Part shown: positions 30,661 to 43,400 of the stretch, piece after piece
How positions within the stretch are numbered: the stretch's first letter is position 1
Layout of the letters: the number at the start of each line of letters is the position of its first letter
Origin: Arctopsyche grandis
Lineage: Eukaryota > Arthropoda > Insecta > Trichoptera > Hydropsychidae
DNA length: 64,000 nucleotides
Assembly (NCBI RefSeq): GCF_051622035.1
Contig: NC_135360.1
Span: 24,999,206-25,063,205, forward strand
Direction of reading: 5' to 3'
The notes under the pieces: generated by a model
Database searches by the model: none
Seen by the model: the letters and a program-made list of their open reading frames with translations, nothing else
What the model was told of the DNA's origin: nothing
Program-made: the position numbers and the translations under genes

Positions 30661-33110
30661 GGACGTAACTACACAAGTGCGGCTTTTTAGTGAGGGACTC
30701 TAGTGAAATAGGTCATTGTCTGAGTGACTAAATGTCATGGCCGTATAAAAAGCCTGTATCCACTTTAAAATTATGTTTACATCTCAATTAAATCTTTGCC
30801 TTAAAATTTTGCATTGCGTCTTTTGGTTAAAATGATTTCATATCATCATGTCATTTTTTAGAGAATTTTATAAGCAGGATTTTCCCCTTTTTTTTTTCTC
30901 ATAAAAATGATTGTAAAAAAAGATTCGTCTAGAAAAGTATTAATATTCAATTTTACGACCACATAATATTTCAAATTATAGTTACATATATAGTTAAAAC
31001 ATACTTGAATGTACTATTCTGTAATTAAAATCCAGCATGTATTTGACATAATCTTTTAATTGTCGAAGAAATATATATGTATGTATGTATGTAATATGAT
31101 ACGCATAAGATTTTTTGTGATAATGTAAGGATTCCAGATTTGAATTGAGTAGAAATAAAATTTTACCTTGTTTAGGATTTGTGTAGGTATGTTTGTATAT
31201 GTATGAATATTTCAATCAGAATTTTGATGTATTTGATTTTTTCTAGCTCCATTAGAAATTAGAATATCAATTTAATAGTATAGTATAGTATAAAATGTAT
31301 AGGCTATTTAAAGAGCTTGTAGATATGTAGTTTGTTGATAAATTGATCAACTTTGAAAGTACCCATTTTAAATACTTCGCGGGAAAGTCTGATATATCAC
31401 TTCTGCATGATATTGCTTTAATAATTAAAATATTTGCCACACCTTAACCGCTGTGAGTACAGCCGAATCATCGCCGATGATCCTCAACTTCAGCCGATGA
31501 AGCGATGTATGTAGTACGAGACTGGCAAATCAGGTTTCTTGAAATTCTCATTTAGGCCAGGGCCGGTTTTCGGTTTATTTCATACGAAAGATTGCGACCA
31601 AAAAGTATCACGGCATACGTTCAAGTTCATTAGTTTCCAGGATATGAAAGATATTCGAATAACTTTGTATAATTACGATCACAATCACGATTCGTGACTC
31701 ACATACCGTGTTTCTTGTACCTACATATACATATATACATAGACAGTATCGTCATATTCTGCACGTTTTAATCGACACGTAATATGTATGTATGTATGTA
31801 TGTGCATATCATCGGAATTATTTTAAGACTAAGCATTTAAGTAACACATTTGTCTACTTTCTTCTCCGGGTCATAGAGTAATAAGCATAAAATTTCTATG
31901 CGTCCATTTGAAATGTGCTATGGAGGTTGCGGCAACTCTTGGCGATCACTATCGACATTCATGTTCCATTTTATGAAAACGCTTTGGGCTACGAATACCT
32001 TAATAATTAATCGTCATAACATTTCCAAATCGTATTTTATTAATAATAATAACGCATAGTGACACACACTTACCTGTATATATAAGATCGTATCTCAATT
32101 GATGTATTGTAAATTGAACTTGTTTTTTTTTCATTGTAAATATTAAAAATTCTTAAACAGCTATAATTCTAAATTTGAAGCTTTCTCTTTTTGACGAATG
32201 ATGTGAACGCGTAACTAATACCGTTTATCTGTGTGTGTTTTTTTTTATGAGCGCGAACTTAATGCGAAAATTATGCGATTGTTAACTAACTGTAAATAAT
32301 TACTCTTACTCATTAGCGTTATGTGAAAAAAACATACCGTAAAAAACATAACTGAAAATCTAAAATTCGTCCTTTTGTCGAACGTCTGTAGTATCGTCAA
32401 TTAAATATGAATTATGAAGTCAAATATAAATAGTTTTCGCACGCAAATCGCTCTGTGAATCTCCCCGCATTATTTTCGCTAGATTAGAAATCGCAAAAAA
32501 TAACTATATTTTCCCTATTGTTATGACATTTTAGAATCCCATAGTCGTTAATACATAACGCCCTCTTTTTGTGCAAACAATACGAACGAGCAAAACTTCA
32601 TAGCGCACACGTTTCAAAGACGTGAATTTATTTATTTATTTTAGTTATTTTTGGGTGTGTTACACGACCGAGAATAATAAGAAGAAGAATACCAATGACA
32701 TGCTAAAATTCTAGTCACATTTCATCATAAGGAGCGAACGATTCGAAATTCTCGTGTGTCGGATCTCGCGATGTATACGCGTCGGAATTTTCGTTAAAGG
32801 CTTTTTTTTATAAATTAAACAATGAAAAAAAATGTATTAAATATGCGACGTCGTTCTTTGACGATTCGCAAAAAAATAATGACGATTATAAGTGACCGAC
32901 TTTGGAAGGCGCGTTCGTCGTACTTTTTATCATTATAACAATTCAATACTTTCGACAAGTTTTTTCACGTGTATTATTTTCTTGAATGAATAATTTAAAA
33001 TTCATATTAATTTTTTGATAATAAACCGAAATATTTGCCTCACATACAAATCGCATCAATGGGTTTCGCGCTCACTCGTGCGTAGAAGTCTTTTCGTGTA
33101 CTTCGGAAAA

Positions 33111-33170
33111 TATGTACATATGTACATACGTATGTAGTTTTTGTTATTTATGTATATATGTATGTACGTA
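33111..33170. repeat. CATA/TATG microsatellite patch
   Basis: Alternating 'tatgtacatatgtacatacgtatgtag' and 'tgtatatatgtatgtacg' sequence, self-complementary in parts. Similar patches recur throughout the window. Confidence 0.7.
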
Positions 33171-36100
33171 CTAATGATAATGATAATTTGGAAGATTTTA
33201 ACCATTCATTATAGTGTTATTTTCAATAGTGTAATATGATTTTACCCATGCGTACATACATATCATTAACATAATGAGTGTTCAAAGTAGACGATCTGGG
33301 TTTTGCTGGCGTACCACCTCAGTATAATACCGATGTTGGTCGACGGCAACTGGAATGTTGCCTCTTTGTGGACCTTGAACTTTTGGGTCTCACCCACCCG
33401 TTATAAATGCCGTGATGGCTACTCGCCAAGAATATCCTCGTACGACCGATCCGTGGCCTATATCTTCGAATAATTCACACTAGTATTCGTGACGGTATGT
33501 TTCACGTATAAAATTTCTAAACAACAATGCTACATTTCTACTGAAGTATCTATGTAAATCTCGACGTTGAATAATTTTGTCATATTGTAATTGGAATTTT
33601 AGATGGCATTGTATGCTAATATCTCTGCGATGGAATTGAATCTCCGTGCAATATTGAAAAAATGCATATTTCATTCAAAAAAATGTTTTGTGTGCTATTA
33701 TGACTGGATGCTTACTAGAGAAAATTGAATGCTGAATGAAAGTGGGAAGGAGTGTCTTTTTTTATATAATAAATGCAATTAGAAATTGAGAAGGTCAAAA
33801 AATATATGAAATTATTAAAATGAAGACATTGAAAATTTTTATGATTACTATTTTCCATTAATTTATTATCAACTGTTGACATTATCCTTAACTTTATGCT
33901 GTTGTTTTTTGTTAGAAAGATTCCATTTGAAAAATTAGACAAGATGAAAAAGATGTAGTGAAGATTCAATCTTCTTATAGGATATTTTATCAAAGAAGTT
34001 GACATAATAATTTATCAAATTTCTGAATGAACTTTTGTATAACAATATGTTACTAGAAAAAGCTTTCAATCTGACGCTGATATAGCAATTGGAATGAATA
34101 GAATTTTATCTCAATTCTGTGTGTACAAGTGCATTCCTTTTGGAATCTTACCTTTTCAAATCTACAGATTACAACACAAAATTCCTACCTTGAAAGCAAC
34201 ATCGGAGTCCCTTTTCTATTGTATTCACATCTGACAAAAGATTCAACGAATACAGGTATACCTACATATTAACGTGTATTTTTTCCCTCAATGAAAAAAA
34301 TCTCATAAAACTATACGTTTTTCAACAATGCACAATCTTACTGGACAATTCTAAAAATGCGTATTAGCAATTACACGACAGTTATAGGGAATAGAACCGT
34401 AACGTTCATTGCGGTTTGGTTCGATTACTGGAACCATAAATAGACATAACATAACTGTTCCTCGAGATTGATACATTTGCATATAAAGTGCACTCGACCT
34501 ACACCATTTCATTTTAATTTTAACACATTCGGGCAACATTCACCGTCGCGGCTGAAATTTCGCCATTGTTTATTATATTCGACAAATGCTTTCTTTAAAA
34601 TTAACTATGCAACTATCGACGCGTCAGTCACCGCCTCGGTTAGTGTAAACTAAAAATTCTGCAATATTGATTGTTCAATTCAACGCAAGTCTCACGAAAT
34701 TCAAAACGGCTCATCGCATTCATTGACGCACCTTTCGGCAAGATCTAAGGTTACGGCATAAATTTAATTTATCCGAAGACAATGCCAATTTGTTTATTTT
34801 TTTACTTTCACCTACTTTTACTCGAGCTGGTCGTGATTGATTTGCTGCTGTAAAGATGTATAATTCGAAAGTCGACCTTAATGTATACGAACGCTTTTAG
34901 ACTTTGAATACTAGCCATGGCTCAAGTCCAATATTATGTTTATATAAAACAAAAAGATACATGAACACTTTTCTTATTTTGCAGGATCAAATCTGAATGT
35001 TGGTCGTGAAAATCATAAATCGTAATAATCAACCGCTTGTTTGAATTAAAATTTCAAAACAACGCGATTTACATTATTGTTTGCCGTATTCTTACGCGTT
35101 AATTAAACGTTAAGCGCAATGTCATTGTCTAAATTTTAATTGTGGTATTGAATAATAAATTCTTTTGGGTATTTGTAGCGTGAGAACTCATCTCGACAAT
35201 GACAAAACGAATTCGCTGTGGAACGCCAGTATTATATTGGTTGACATAAAAGAGCTGACGATGTAATAATTCGCTATAACAGTGAGTACGAACTCCTTGT
35301 CGTCGAATCGAAACGCAAGAGGATGCTAATCGACATTTTTTTCGATTGCGGTTCAAAGCGGCACGTTTAGCAATGCCATTTTGTAACGTGTTAAAAGTTA
35401 CGTGAGCGGCTAATCAAAGACGAACATCGAATTTGAACTCGGCGACCGCTTGCATAATTTACAAAAAAATATTTCCTATAGCGCTTATTCAATATACATG
35501 TATATATTATAATAATATGAAATGGAACCATCGTTTATATTAAAAATAAAAATGTATGGGAACAATTCTTACGAAAATTTTCATATTAAAATTGGTATAA
35601 TATTGCTATACATATGTAGGTAGCTCTCTATTGAATATAATATCATTGTTGAAAGCTATTTAAGAATATTATTGAACGTTCCACTAGAATGCACATGAAA
35701 AGTATATATTGTAAGAGTATAGTTTCTAAATATAAAGTACAATGTGTATTCTGCAAAACTGATAAGATTTCACTTACTCAATTGTGTACCCGTGCTTTAT
35801 TTTGCTTAGTAAAAACATTACATTATGTCTGTCATTGCATATTTTATATACATACCTATTATTGTAAACGGTCACGCTTTTGATTTTATTCGATCTGTAA
35901 TCTTATCATTATGTGCGTTTATGACATCGATTTTCCGATGTGGGAAAAGCCATGCAATTACGCGTCGCATTGCGACTCCGAAAGGAAACTAAAGGACGCT
36001 CACTCCATGCGTAAAATCACCAGTTTTATGGAGAAAAGTGAAAACAGTACAAAATTTAGCATACGGTAGATCGATTGTGTTTGAGCAAAGAGGACGTAAT

Positions 36101-36803
36101 TCATAGCTGTAAAACAATTAAAATTGGTTTATAGCTCTTGAGTCGTTAAGTAATGTATGAATATTCATTGGAATTCGTGTCGTTAGTTAAAATTTAATTA
36201 AGTGTATTATTCATAAGATTACGTAACTGCCTATATAAACTGTCTTGCTTGACGATCGATTTTTGATTTATTTTTTAATTGTAAAATTTCCATCTTACAT
36301 GTGATATGGGAGTGTTGAATATGTGTATGTATGTCCATGTAGATATTATGCACTTTTCTCGGGTTTGTTGACTCCAGCTCGGTTAACAGTGAACGATTCG
36401 CTCGGTTGACCTAACCATAGCTAATTGCAAAATTCGCAATTAGCATTTCATACACAACGAACTGATAAACGGCCGGGGAGATAGATGGAGGAGGAGTGCA
36501 GCTGCATTTTAAATGCGTGCTCGTTGTTGAGAAATCTACCTCTTTCTCGGTTCGCCAACTGCGCGTTCGCGTTCGAATGCTAATTCGATATTTCACATTA
36601 AATAACTTAATATGTACGATGAACTATTTTACCGGTTGGTACGAACATCGTCGGCTTACACTGAGGGTGATTGCCCATTAATTTGAGGTCATCAAACTTG
36701 TTACGAGAAAAATTATATAATTTACCTATACAAATTCCCATTTAAGACGACTAGCTTTAGGGCCTGTAATTTAATTTATTTTTTCTTCGTAAAATCTTTA
36801 ATT

Positions 36804-36840
36804 ACATACATACACTTGTATGTATGTACATATATACATA
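36804..36840. repeat. CATA/TATG microsatellite patch
   Basis: 'acatacatacacttgtatgtatgtacatata' is an imperfect palindrome around a 'cttg' centre. Confidence 0.7.
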
Positions 36841-39800
36841 ATACTACATGATAGTCGATTCTAATATAACATGTATTTTATAGTATTATCAATAATGCAT
36901 ATAAAGACTGGTTGACAGACATGGACTTTGTATATTTATATACATATATATTTATATTTTAAATCACATCTGTCTTACTCTATGTCTATTTTATTATACA
37001 CACCATTGCCTTTATATAGTATTCAAGTTTTTGAATTTGTTTTCTATAATTATAAAAATTAAATCACTATCATCCATTAAAGACGTATACTTTTACTACA
37101 ATCTTGTCTTGGATTGACGTTAAGCTTTTAAGCAGACCTGTTTAATTTTAAACAATAAAAATAGTAAATATGTATGTATATGTAATCTAATATGTGAATC
37201 CACTTATTGATTCATAACGCATAGGCAATTTTTCTTAATTAATATGCACATAAATTATCAAAAGCTTCACGTAGGTGTGAGTAAAACCACATTAAAATCA
37301 AGGACAACGATGTGCATATTTATACAATTAATTTGAAAAACGAGAAAAAAAATAGCAATATGTACTCACTTACCAATCCTGTTTCGCACATTCGAATAAA
37401 TATTACCGAAAATTTCAAACCTCGTCAGCTAATAAACTATAATAATATCGTAGTGGGCGTCTGATAAAGTAGGTGTCATAAGGAATTCCTCGTTCTAATG
37501 CAAAGTTGTCGCATAATGTATAATTAATCCGACATTCGTTGCAAGCCATCAGGTGGACCGGTCTATTACCTATGTATGTATTGCAAAAGTCGCGTAGAAA
37601 ATTAGTTATTGTATTGTGCTATGCATTTTTATGAATCGACTGAGGGTAAAAAATGGTAGTGTAATATATTCGAAAGTTCATCATCGGCTCCAAACGGGTG
37701 TCCCGTTAACAGCCGGGTTTTCTCACGTGGAATTTTCGTGTGTGTGACATCGAAGACGTGCCTCTGATCAATTCTGGTACCCAAATGCATGGACGAGGTC
37801 GAATTCCGTAAGCCGGTTTTCCGGTACATCCTTACTTGTGAGACTGACTGCTCTCAATACGAATCGATTTTTTGTAATATTTACGCCACGTTGAAATTCG
37901 CTCCTCTCGCCTATTCATGCGATAAAAGAGACTCGAGAATATAAAATTTCACTTTTCGGTTCGGTTTGCCACGATTTCGTCCAAGTGTAACTCAATGATG
38001 CGTAACTGCTTCACGTTCTCTATGGTGTGTTAAATATGAATAAATGCTTTCTACGATGTATCGAAATGTCATTTGTGAAGTAACGCTATGATTCATATTT
38101 GTTCGATTGTGTGATCGAACCTACCTGTTTTCTTGATTGATATTTGGAATGCGGTGGGTGATGTGTTTACTGACTCATCTGACCTTTTCGTTTTGCTATG
38201 GTGCTCCTCTACAGTTTCATTCATGCGAATTTAAATGTGTTTAACATTTTCGGTTTGTAGGCATTTTAAATTTCCACAGTCGAGTTTTTTTTTCCAGTTG
38301 CGAAATTCTCGTTTCATTTACTTCGCCAACGGTTCAAACTGGGAGCGAGTTCCTTTTATAGAGTTGTGTGCCGAATTTGGAAGACCGGAAGTCTGTTTAT
38401 ACATAAAATTATTTCACACAACTGTTAAATAAACATTAAAATATGATCCGAAGTTCAATCTTGTTTGAATTATTATTACGAACTTCAATATGTTTGCTTA
38501 TAAATAAATTGCAGTAAATGTAAATTTACTTAGAGCTCAACAAAACAGAGTTTGTAGGTTCATATAAAAATATGTATTGGATTATTGCGTAAGTTCGTGC
38601 TGGATTTATATGCATGGCGATATGGGCTTTTTAACGGTAAACATGCACAAACTTATGCTTATACTTAGCACCAAATACATACATATATGTAAGTAATAAT
38701 ATAGATATTTATTTTTTTTAAAAACGGGAGCAATCAGCACTACAGCAGATGTAATATTGATACCAAAAAAGTTTCTAAAAATAACTATCAATAATGTAAA
38801 ATAAAAATCATTGAATAGTAGTATATATGGGATATACATATGTATGTATCTACAATGTACATACATATCCAATGCAATGTACCCATATCTACTATTATAT
38901 TGTACTGTACTATAAATTGTACATATGTATTACTAATAAATATGATCAAACAATAAAAATTTAAAGCCAGAAAAGTAACAACAAAATGGATCAACACGAC
39001 GGGAATATTGGTAAATGAAGAGCAATATTTTACTTATGTTTATAAAGAGGAATTATAGGAATAGTTGGTACATAGAATAGGGATTAATGTGAAAAAATGA
39101 AGGATTACGGAGATATCTGGCTGGACATTGAAATAAGGTCTTACGTAATAAATTAGGATATTCAGTTATATTATTCAAAAGCTTAAATAAAAAACATAAT
39201 CATCAATCGCATGTACATACATAAATATATGCTTAGCAGTGATTCATCAGCATTATTTTAATAATGCTTTGATATTGGGCTAACCATAATATAAATTTAG
39301 ACATATGCTGTTTTTAAAAACAGATGAAAATTAAACAAAAACTCACCTCATCTTGTTATAGATAATAAAAAGTAAAAACAATGTATATTTATGATAAGAG
39401 TTTTACATATTATGGTCATTTATAGGATTTTGTACAAAATTTCAGATGCACTGACTGTTAGTCACTAGCTAACTAACTGTTATTGTTTCAAAGCGTCTCT
39501 CTTACTCTATTAAACGTTAAATATTATTTCTATTCGAAAGATAGTATCAATTTTCTTTCGACAGTTTTTCTTGTCGTCGTAACCGCTTATACATCCATAT
39601 GTATATGTATCGCGATTGGATGTTGTGCTACGTCAAAAAGTGATCATTTTCCATACATGAACTTTACAGTTCTTAAGCGCAAGTTCAGTGCCCTTCCGAT
39701 TGCATTACGACCACATTTATTACACATTCGTCTGAATGAACAAGTAAACACACTCGTATCGAGTCGTAAACGCAATTTCAGTAATGTAGAGCAGTTAATA

Positions 39801-40317
39801 CAGACGTCTGGGCGCCACTTGGCGACACGGTCAAATTTTCTAGGTCAAGAGCGACCTGTACACATACAAATATGTTTTTGTCACGCGTGGAAAAATCACA
39901 CGTCGGAAAATCTTCCCAGCAGCCTAACGAGCGCGTAAAGACGTCCGGTCATTTCAAATCGTCCTTCACCATTCAAATGGACTCCAGGCGTTGTGCAACC
40001 GTCGTGTGTGTGTGTGTTAATTGTCAACAAAGGCCAACGAACAAATTAAGGATAACGACTAACTGTGAACGGCTATCGTTCGCTATCGGGCGGGGCTTAA
40101 CGGTTCGCCGATTCGAATTGGCTGAATTAGTATAGGCAGTCGGTGTCAAGAATTCGAGCTCGAAAGTGGACGAACGTCACCGTTTTGTGAAAATTCAATC
40201 GATGGCACTTTCGTGAGTGTCATCGTAGGTAGAAAGTGCCGTATTGCAATGTCACTTGGTGCACGCAATTGACTTTCGTTCGGACGATTGCCAAATACAC
40301 TTGTCCCTTCGTTTGTG

Positions 40318-40419
40318 TTGTTCAGTAGTTGTTGGGCTGTTCGGTAGCTAGGTACTATTTGTTACTCGTTTGATATACTTGCATGTATATTGTCGTTCGT
40401 TTACCATCAGTTTTGTCGT
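40318..40419 (+). promoter_or_regulatory. candidate Inr/DPE core promoter and untranslated first exon
   Basis: TTCAGTAG at 40321 contains the insect initiator TCAGT (A+1 at 40324). At +28, GGTACT matches the downstream promoter element RGWYVT at five of six positions, with the exact spacing required. A strong donor GTAAGT at 40420 would close a 96-nt exon. The next good + strand acceptor with a start codon is at 47,870. Linking this exon to the signal-peptide exon is inference; no transcript data are available. Confidence 0.35.
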
Positions 40420-43400
40420 GTAAGTACCTGTCAACATTTTTAATTAATCACTTAACAGCTTAAAATATATTTAGTATACATATTTATATTGTATAAAGAT
40501 TCATAACGTGTTAGATTTAACTTATCAAAGTGAACCTGTATAATACAAAGTGATATTTAAAAAATAAACAATCAAAATTATAATTATTTTGAATCATAAT
40601 ACCTTTAAAAAAAGCTCATCAAAGTGAACCTTTGTTAACTTTCAATGAACTTTTATGAGCTTAAAATTTTTGAGGAACTGCATGTCTGGTTCTAAAAGTG
40701 TAAATTTTGAAATTTATTCTTATTTGAGACATTCGAAATCAATTAATCAATGTTTTTATATTATCTTTTATATCTTTAATTGATCAAAATAGGTTCATTT
40801 TTTTATAAATCAAAAGTTTCAATTCACTCCTGTATGTATTCATATATGCACCATTACAATATGACTTATATGTAAACTCATAGTGAAAAAATCATCGCAA
40901 AATTCGGTCAACCGGATGTGGAAGCTTACTTTGAATCACAGTTAACTTGTGTTCACTTTTCCGTACAATTCGATTTTTTCACATATTAACATTTTACATA
41001 CAAGAAATCGTTTTGAATTAATTTTTAGATTGATCTACAATCGCACTAGTGCGAATTCAGACCAGCGGCAAATTTTCATTGTTTCTGTCAAAATTATCGT
41101 TTAATATTGTTTATCTTGTACCGCTCTAGTAATTGAATAAATACGCACGTATAATACGCCAAAAAAAAAATATACGAAAATTGCCTAATTGAAGACCCGA
41201 TTCGCTTATTTGCGTTGATAAATTGCCGATAGCACTATGTACAAGTTTCTTCAAAATTTGTTAGAAATATTCAGTCGAATCTAGTTTTTTATACCGGTCC
41301 ATATAAGACGTAGGGTTACGTCCGTCTTTATAACGAGCTTTGAAGTTGTTACGTGGCACTCGAAGAATGGATCGATAAAACCTTCCTCTTATCCCAGTTA
41401 TAACGGTATCTAATTCATAGCATTACTTTTTATGAAAGATAATCCGTGGGCGGTCATTTCAATCATCGTACAATGCATTTGAATATGATTACAGCCACAC
41501 TGTTATTCTATATACATATGTATATAAATGGCTCATATTAAAATTATACGAGTATTATTATATCATATATGTAACTAGGTATACGTATGTATGTAACGTT
41601 GATAGGAAGGCAAAATAAGTACCTTTTGTTGATTGATGAAGTTCAACTATCTCAATTTCTATAATAATAATAGTCTAAAATTATTATGATTTTTTACTTC
41701 TTTATATCGAATTGTAACGCATTTGTTCCATTACATACATATATTCGCAGGCAGATAAAATATGAATCGCGTGAGTGTGTCGTTGAAATAATTGTTCTTT
41801 TGATGGATGTTCATTGATCCTTTTGTGTATTTGTCAGTACCGTTTATTCCGCGCTAAACGTAAATACATAATAGTATTAATTTACCGTTTACTAACCACT
41901 TAAATAGCAATTTTGCCGTTATTAACCGTTTCTGGGTCAAGTTTTGCCACAAACAGCGCCGAAGATGCTGAAAACAATATTAATAACTTCAACAAATAAT
42001 ATTCGTATTCGATACGAAAGCGAATTATCCTATTCGACCCATCTCGAGAGTTAATGCTGAATTTAATTCGTTGTAATTACTATTCACGTTACGAGCCAAA
42101 AGTACAAATATGCAAATTGAACGATCGTGAGATGTGGGTTTTTTTGTCTGCCCACTCGTTCATATTTTCCGCATACTTTTCGTTATGTGTAAAAAGCGTG
42201 AAAATACATTTTGTAGATAATTTTAGGGTCACGGTCGTCATCTTTCGATTTGAGAATAAATTACTTTTCCTTGTCGATCTTTTATAACTAGATAATAAAA
42301 GAATAGTCAAATCGATTACACAATGTGTATATAATATTATTTACAAATTTAAATATTATATACATGTAAACAACATCGCATCAAATATCTTTTCATCATA
42401 CAATCTCCAATAGGCAACAGGAAACCAATGAAAAATACCTTCCATACTAACGCAACAATTAGTGTATTCAAATCATTAATTTTAGGACATCTTCACATTT
42501 CATTTTGATTTCGTAATGCATTTCATTGTTCACAATACTTCTAAGGTCTATTAAACATAGTTACTGATTCTGTTCCTTATTTATTTTTTTAAATTTATAT
42601 TATTGTTATATTTTAATATTAGTGTATATGACATAGGAATAAAACCCATTTACAATTCTAAAAAATGTTCATAATTCATTTAATACATAATATTTAAACT
42701 AAATACTATTTAAAGTAGACGATCTAAAGCAGATTATATTTTAAGGAGTGTATTGGACATCCTCACTGAATTAAAGTTTTTATTTTTAAGATATTTTCTT
42801 CATCATTTTAGGTTAAATTTTACATTTCGTTTCGTACTTTATTTTATATAGACAATACCTTATCAAAGCAAAATTCCTTAAATGTAGATATGTACATCGA
42901 AATTGTATGAAGTAATAATTCTTTGAATTTTTGATGTACTTAATAAAGGTAACTATGGTTTTAAGTTGAAGATAAGGTAAAGACATTTAGATAAAGGCAG
43001 GTAGCAAAATTGAGAAACTTAAAAAAAAAAACATTAAATATAAATGCCTTTTATAAAAGTCATTCAAATAATGATTGTAAACGAATGCTCTGTTGCAATC
43101 TTAGTATCGAGGAAAAAATCTATGACACATAATACAGATTGATATAATTCTTTAATTTTCTTGTGATCACACAATTTTGAAATCGTTTTTTTTTTCATAA
43201 TTAATAGTGAGTTTGCGAGTCAAATTCATCTTATGAAAGAATGTGGTCATTTCTAAAATATAATATGAATTATCTACGAGAAAAATTATCAAATGAGAAA
43301 TTTCTATTTGAGCAGGTGTTTCTAAATCGGCTTTGGAGCTTTTCGGCGATTTGATTTACGCGGTAACAGCCTCGATTGTAATTTATGAAACAGTAGGCGA

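Larger units (their letters stand above)
30661..40283. other. long AT-rich non-coding stretch
   Basis: About 9.6 kb without a gene I can support. It holds several CATA/TATG microsatellites (31077-31093, 31788-31803, 33111-33170, 36804-36840), one short protein-like frame at 33282-33413, and 60-150-codon frames without domains (longest 39483-39938). It lies upstream of the promoter proposed at 40.3 kb and could hold its enhancers, but no specific site is claimed. Confidence 0.4.

Noticed and set aside
39483..39938. 151-codon + strand frame just upstream of the proposed promoter
   Set aside because: No domain, no splice sites and ordinary low-complexity hydrophobic start; length is plausible by chance in this GC-richer patch.
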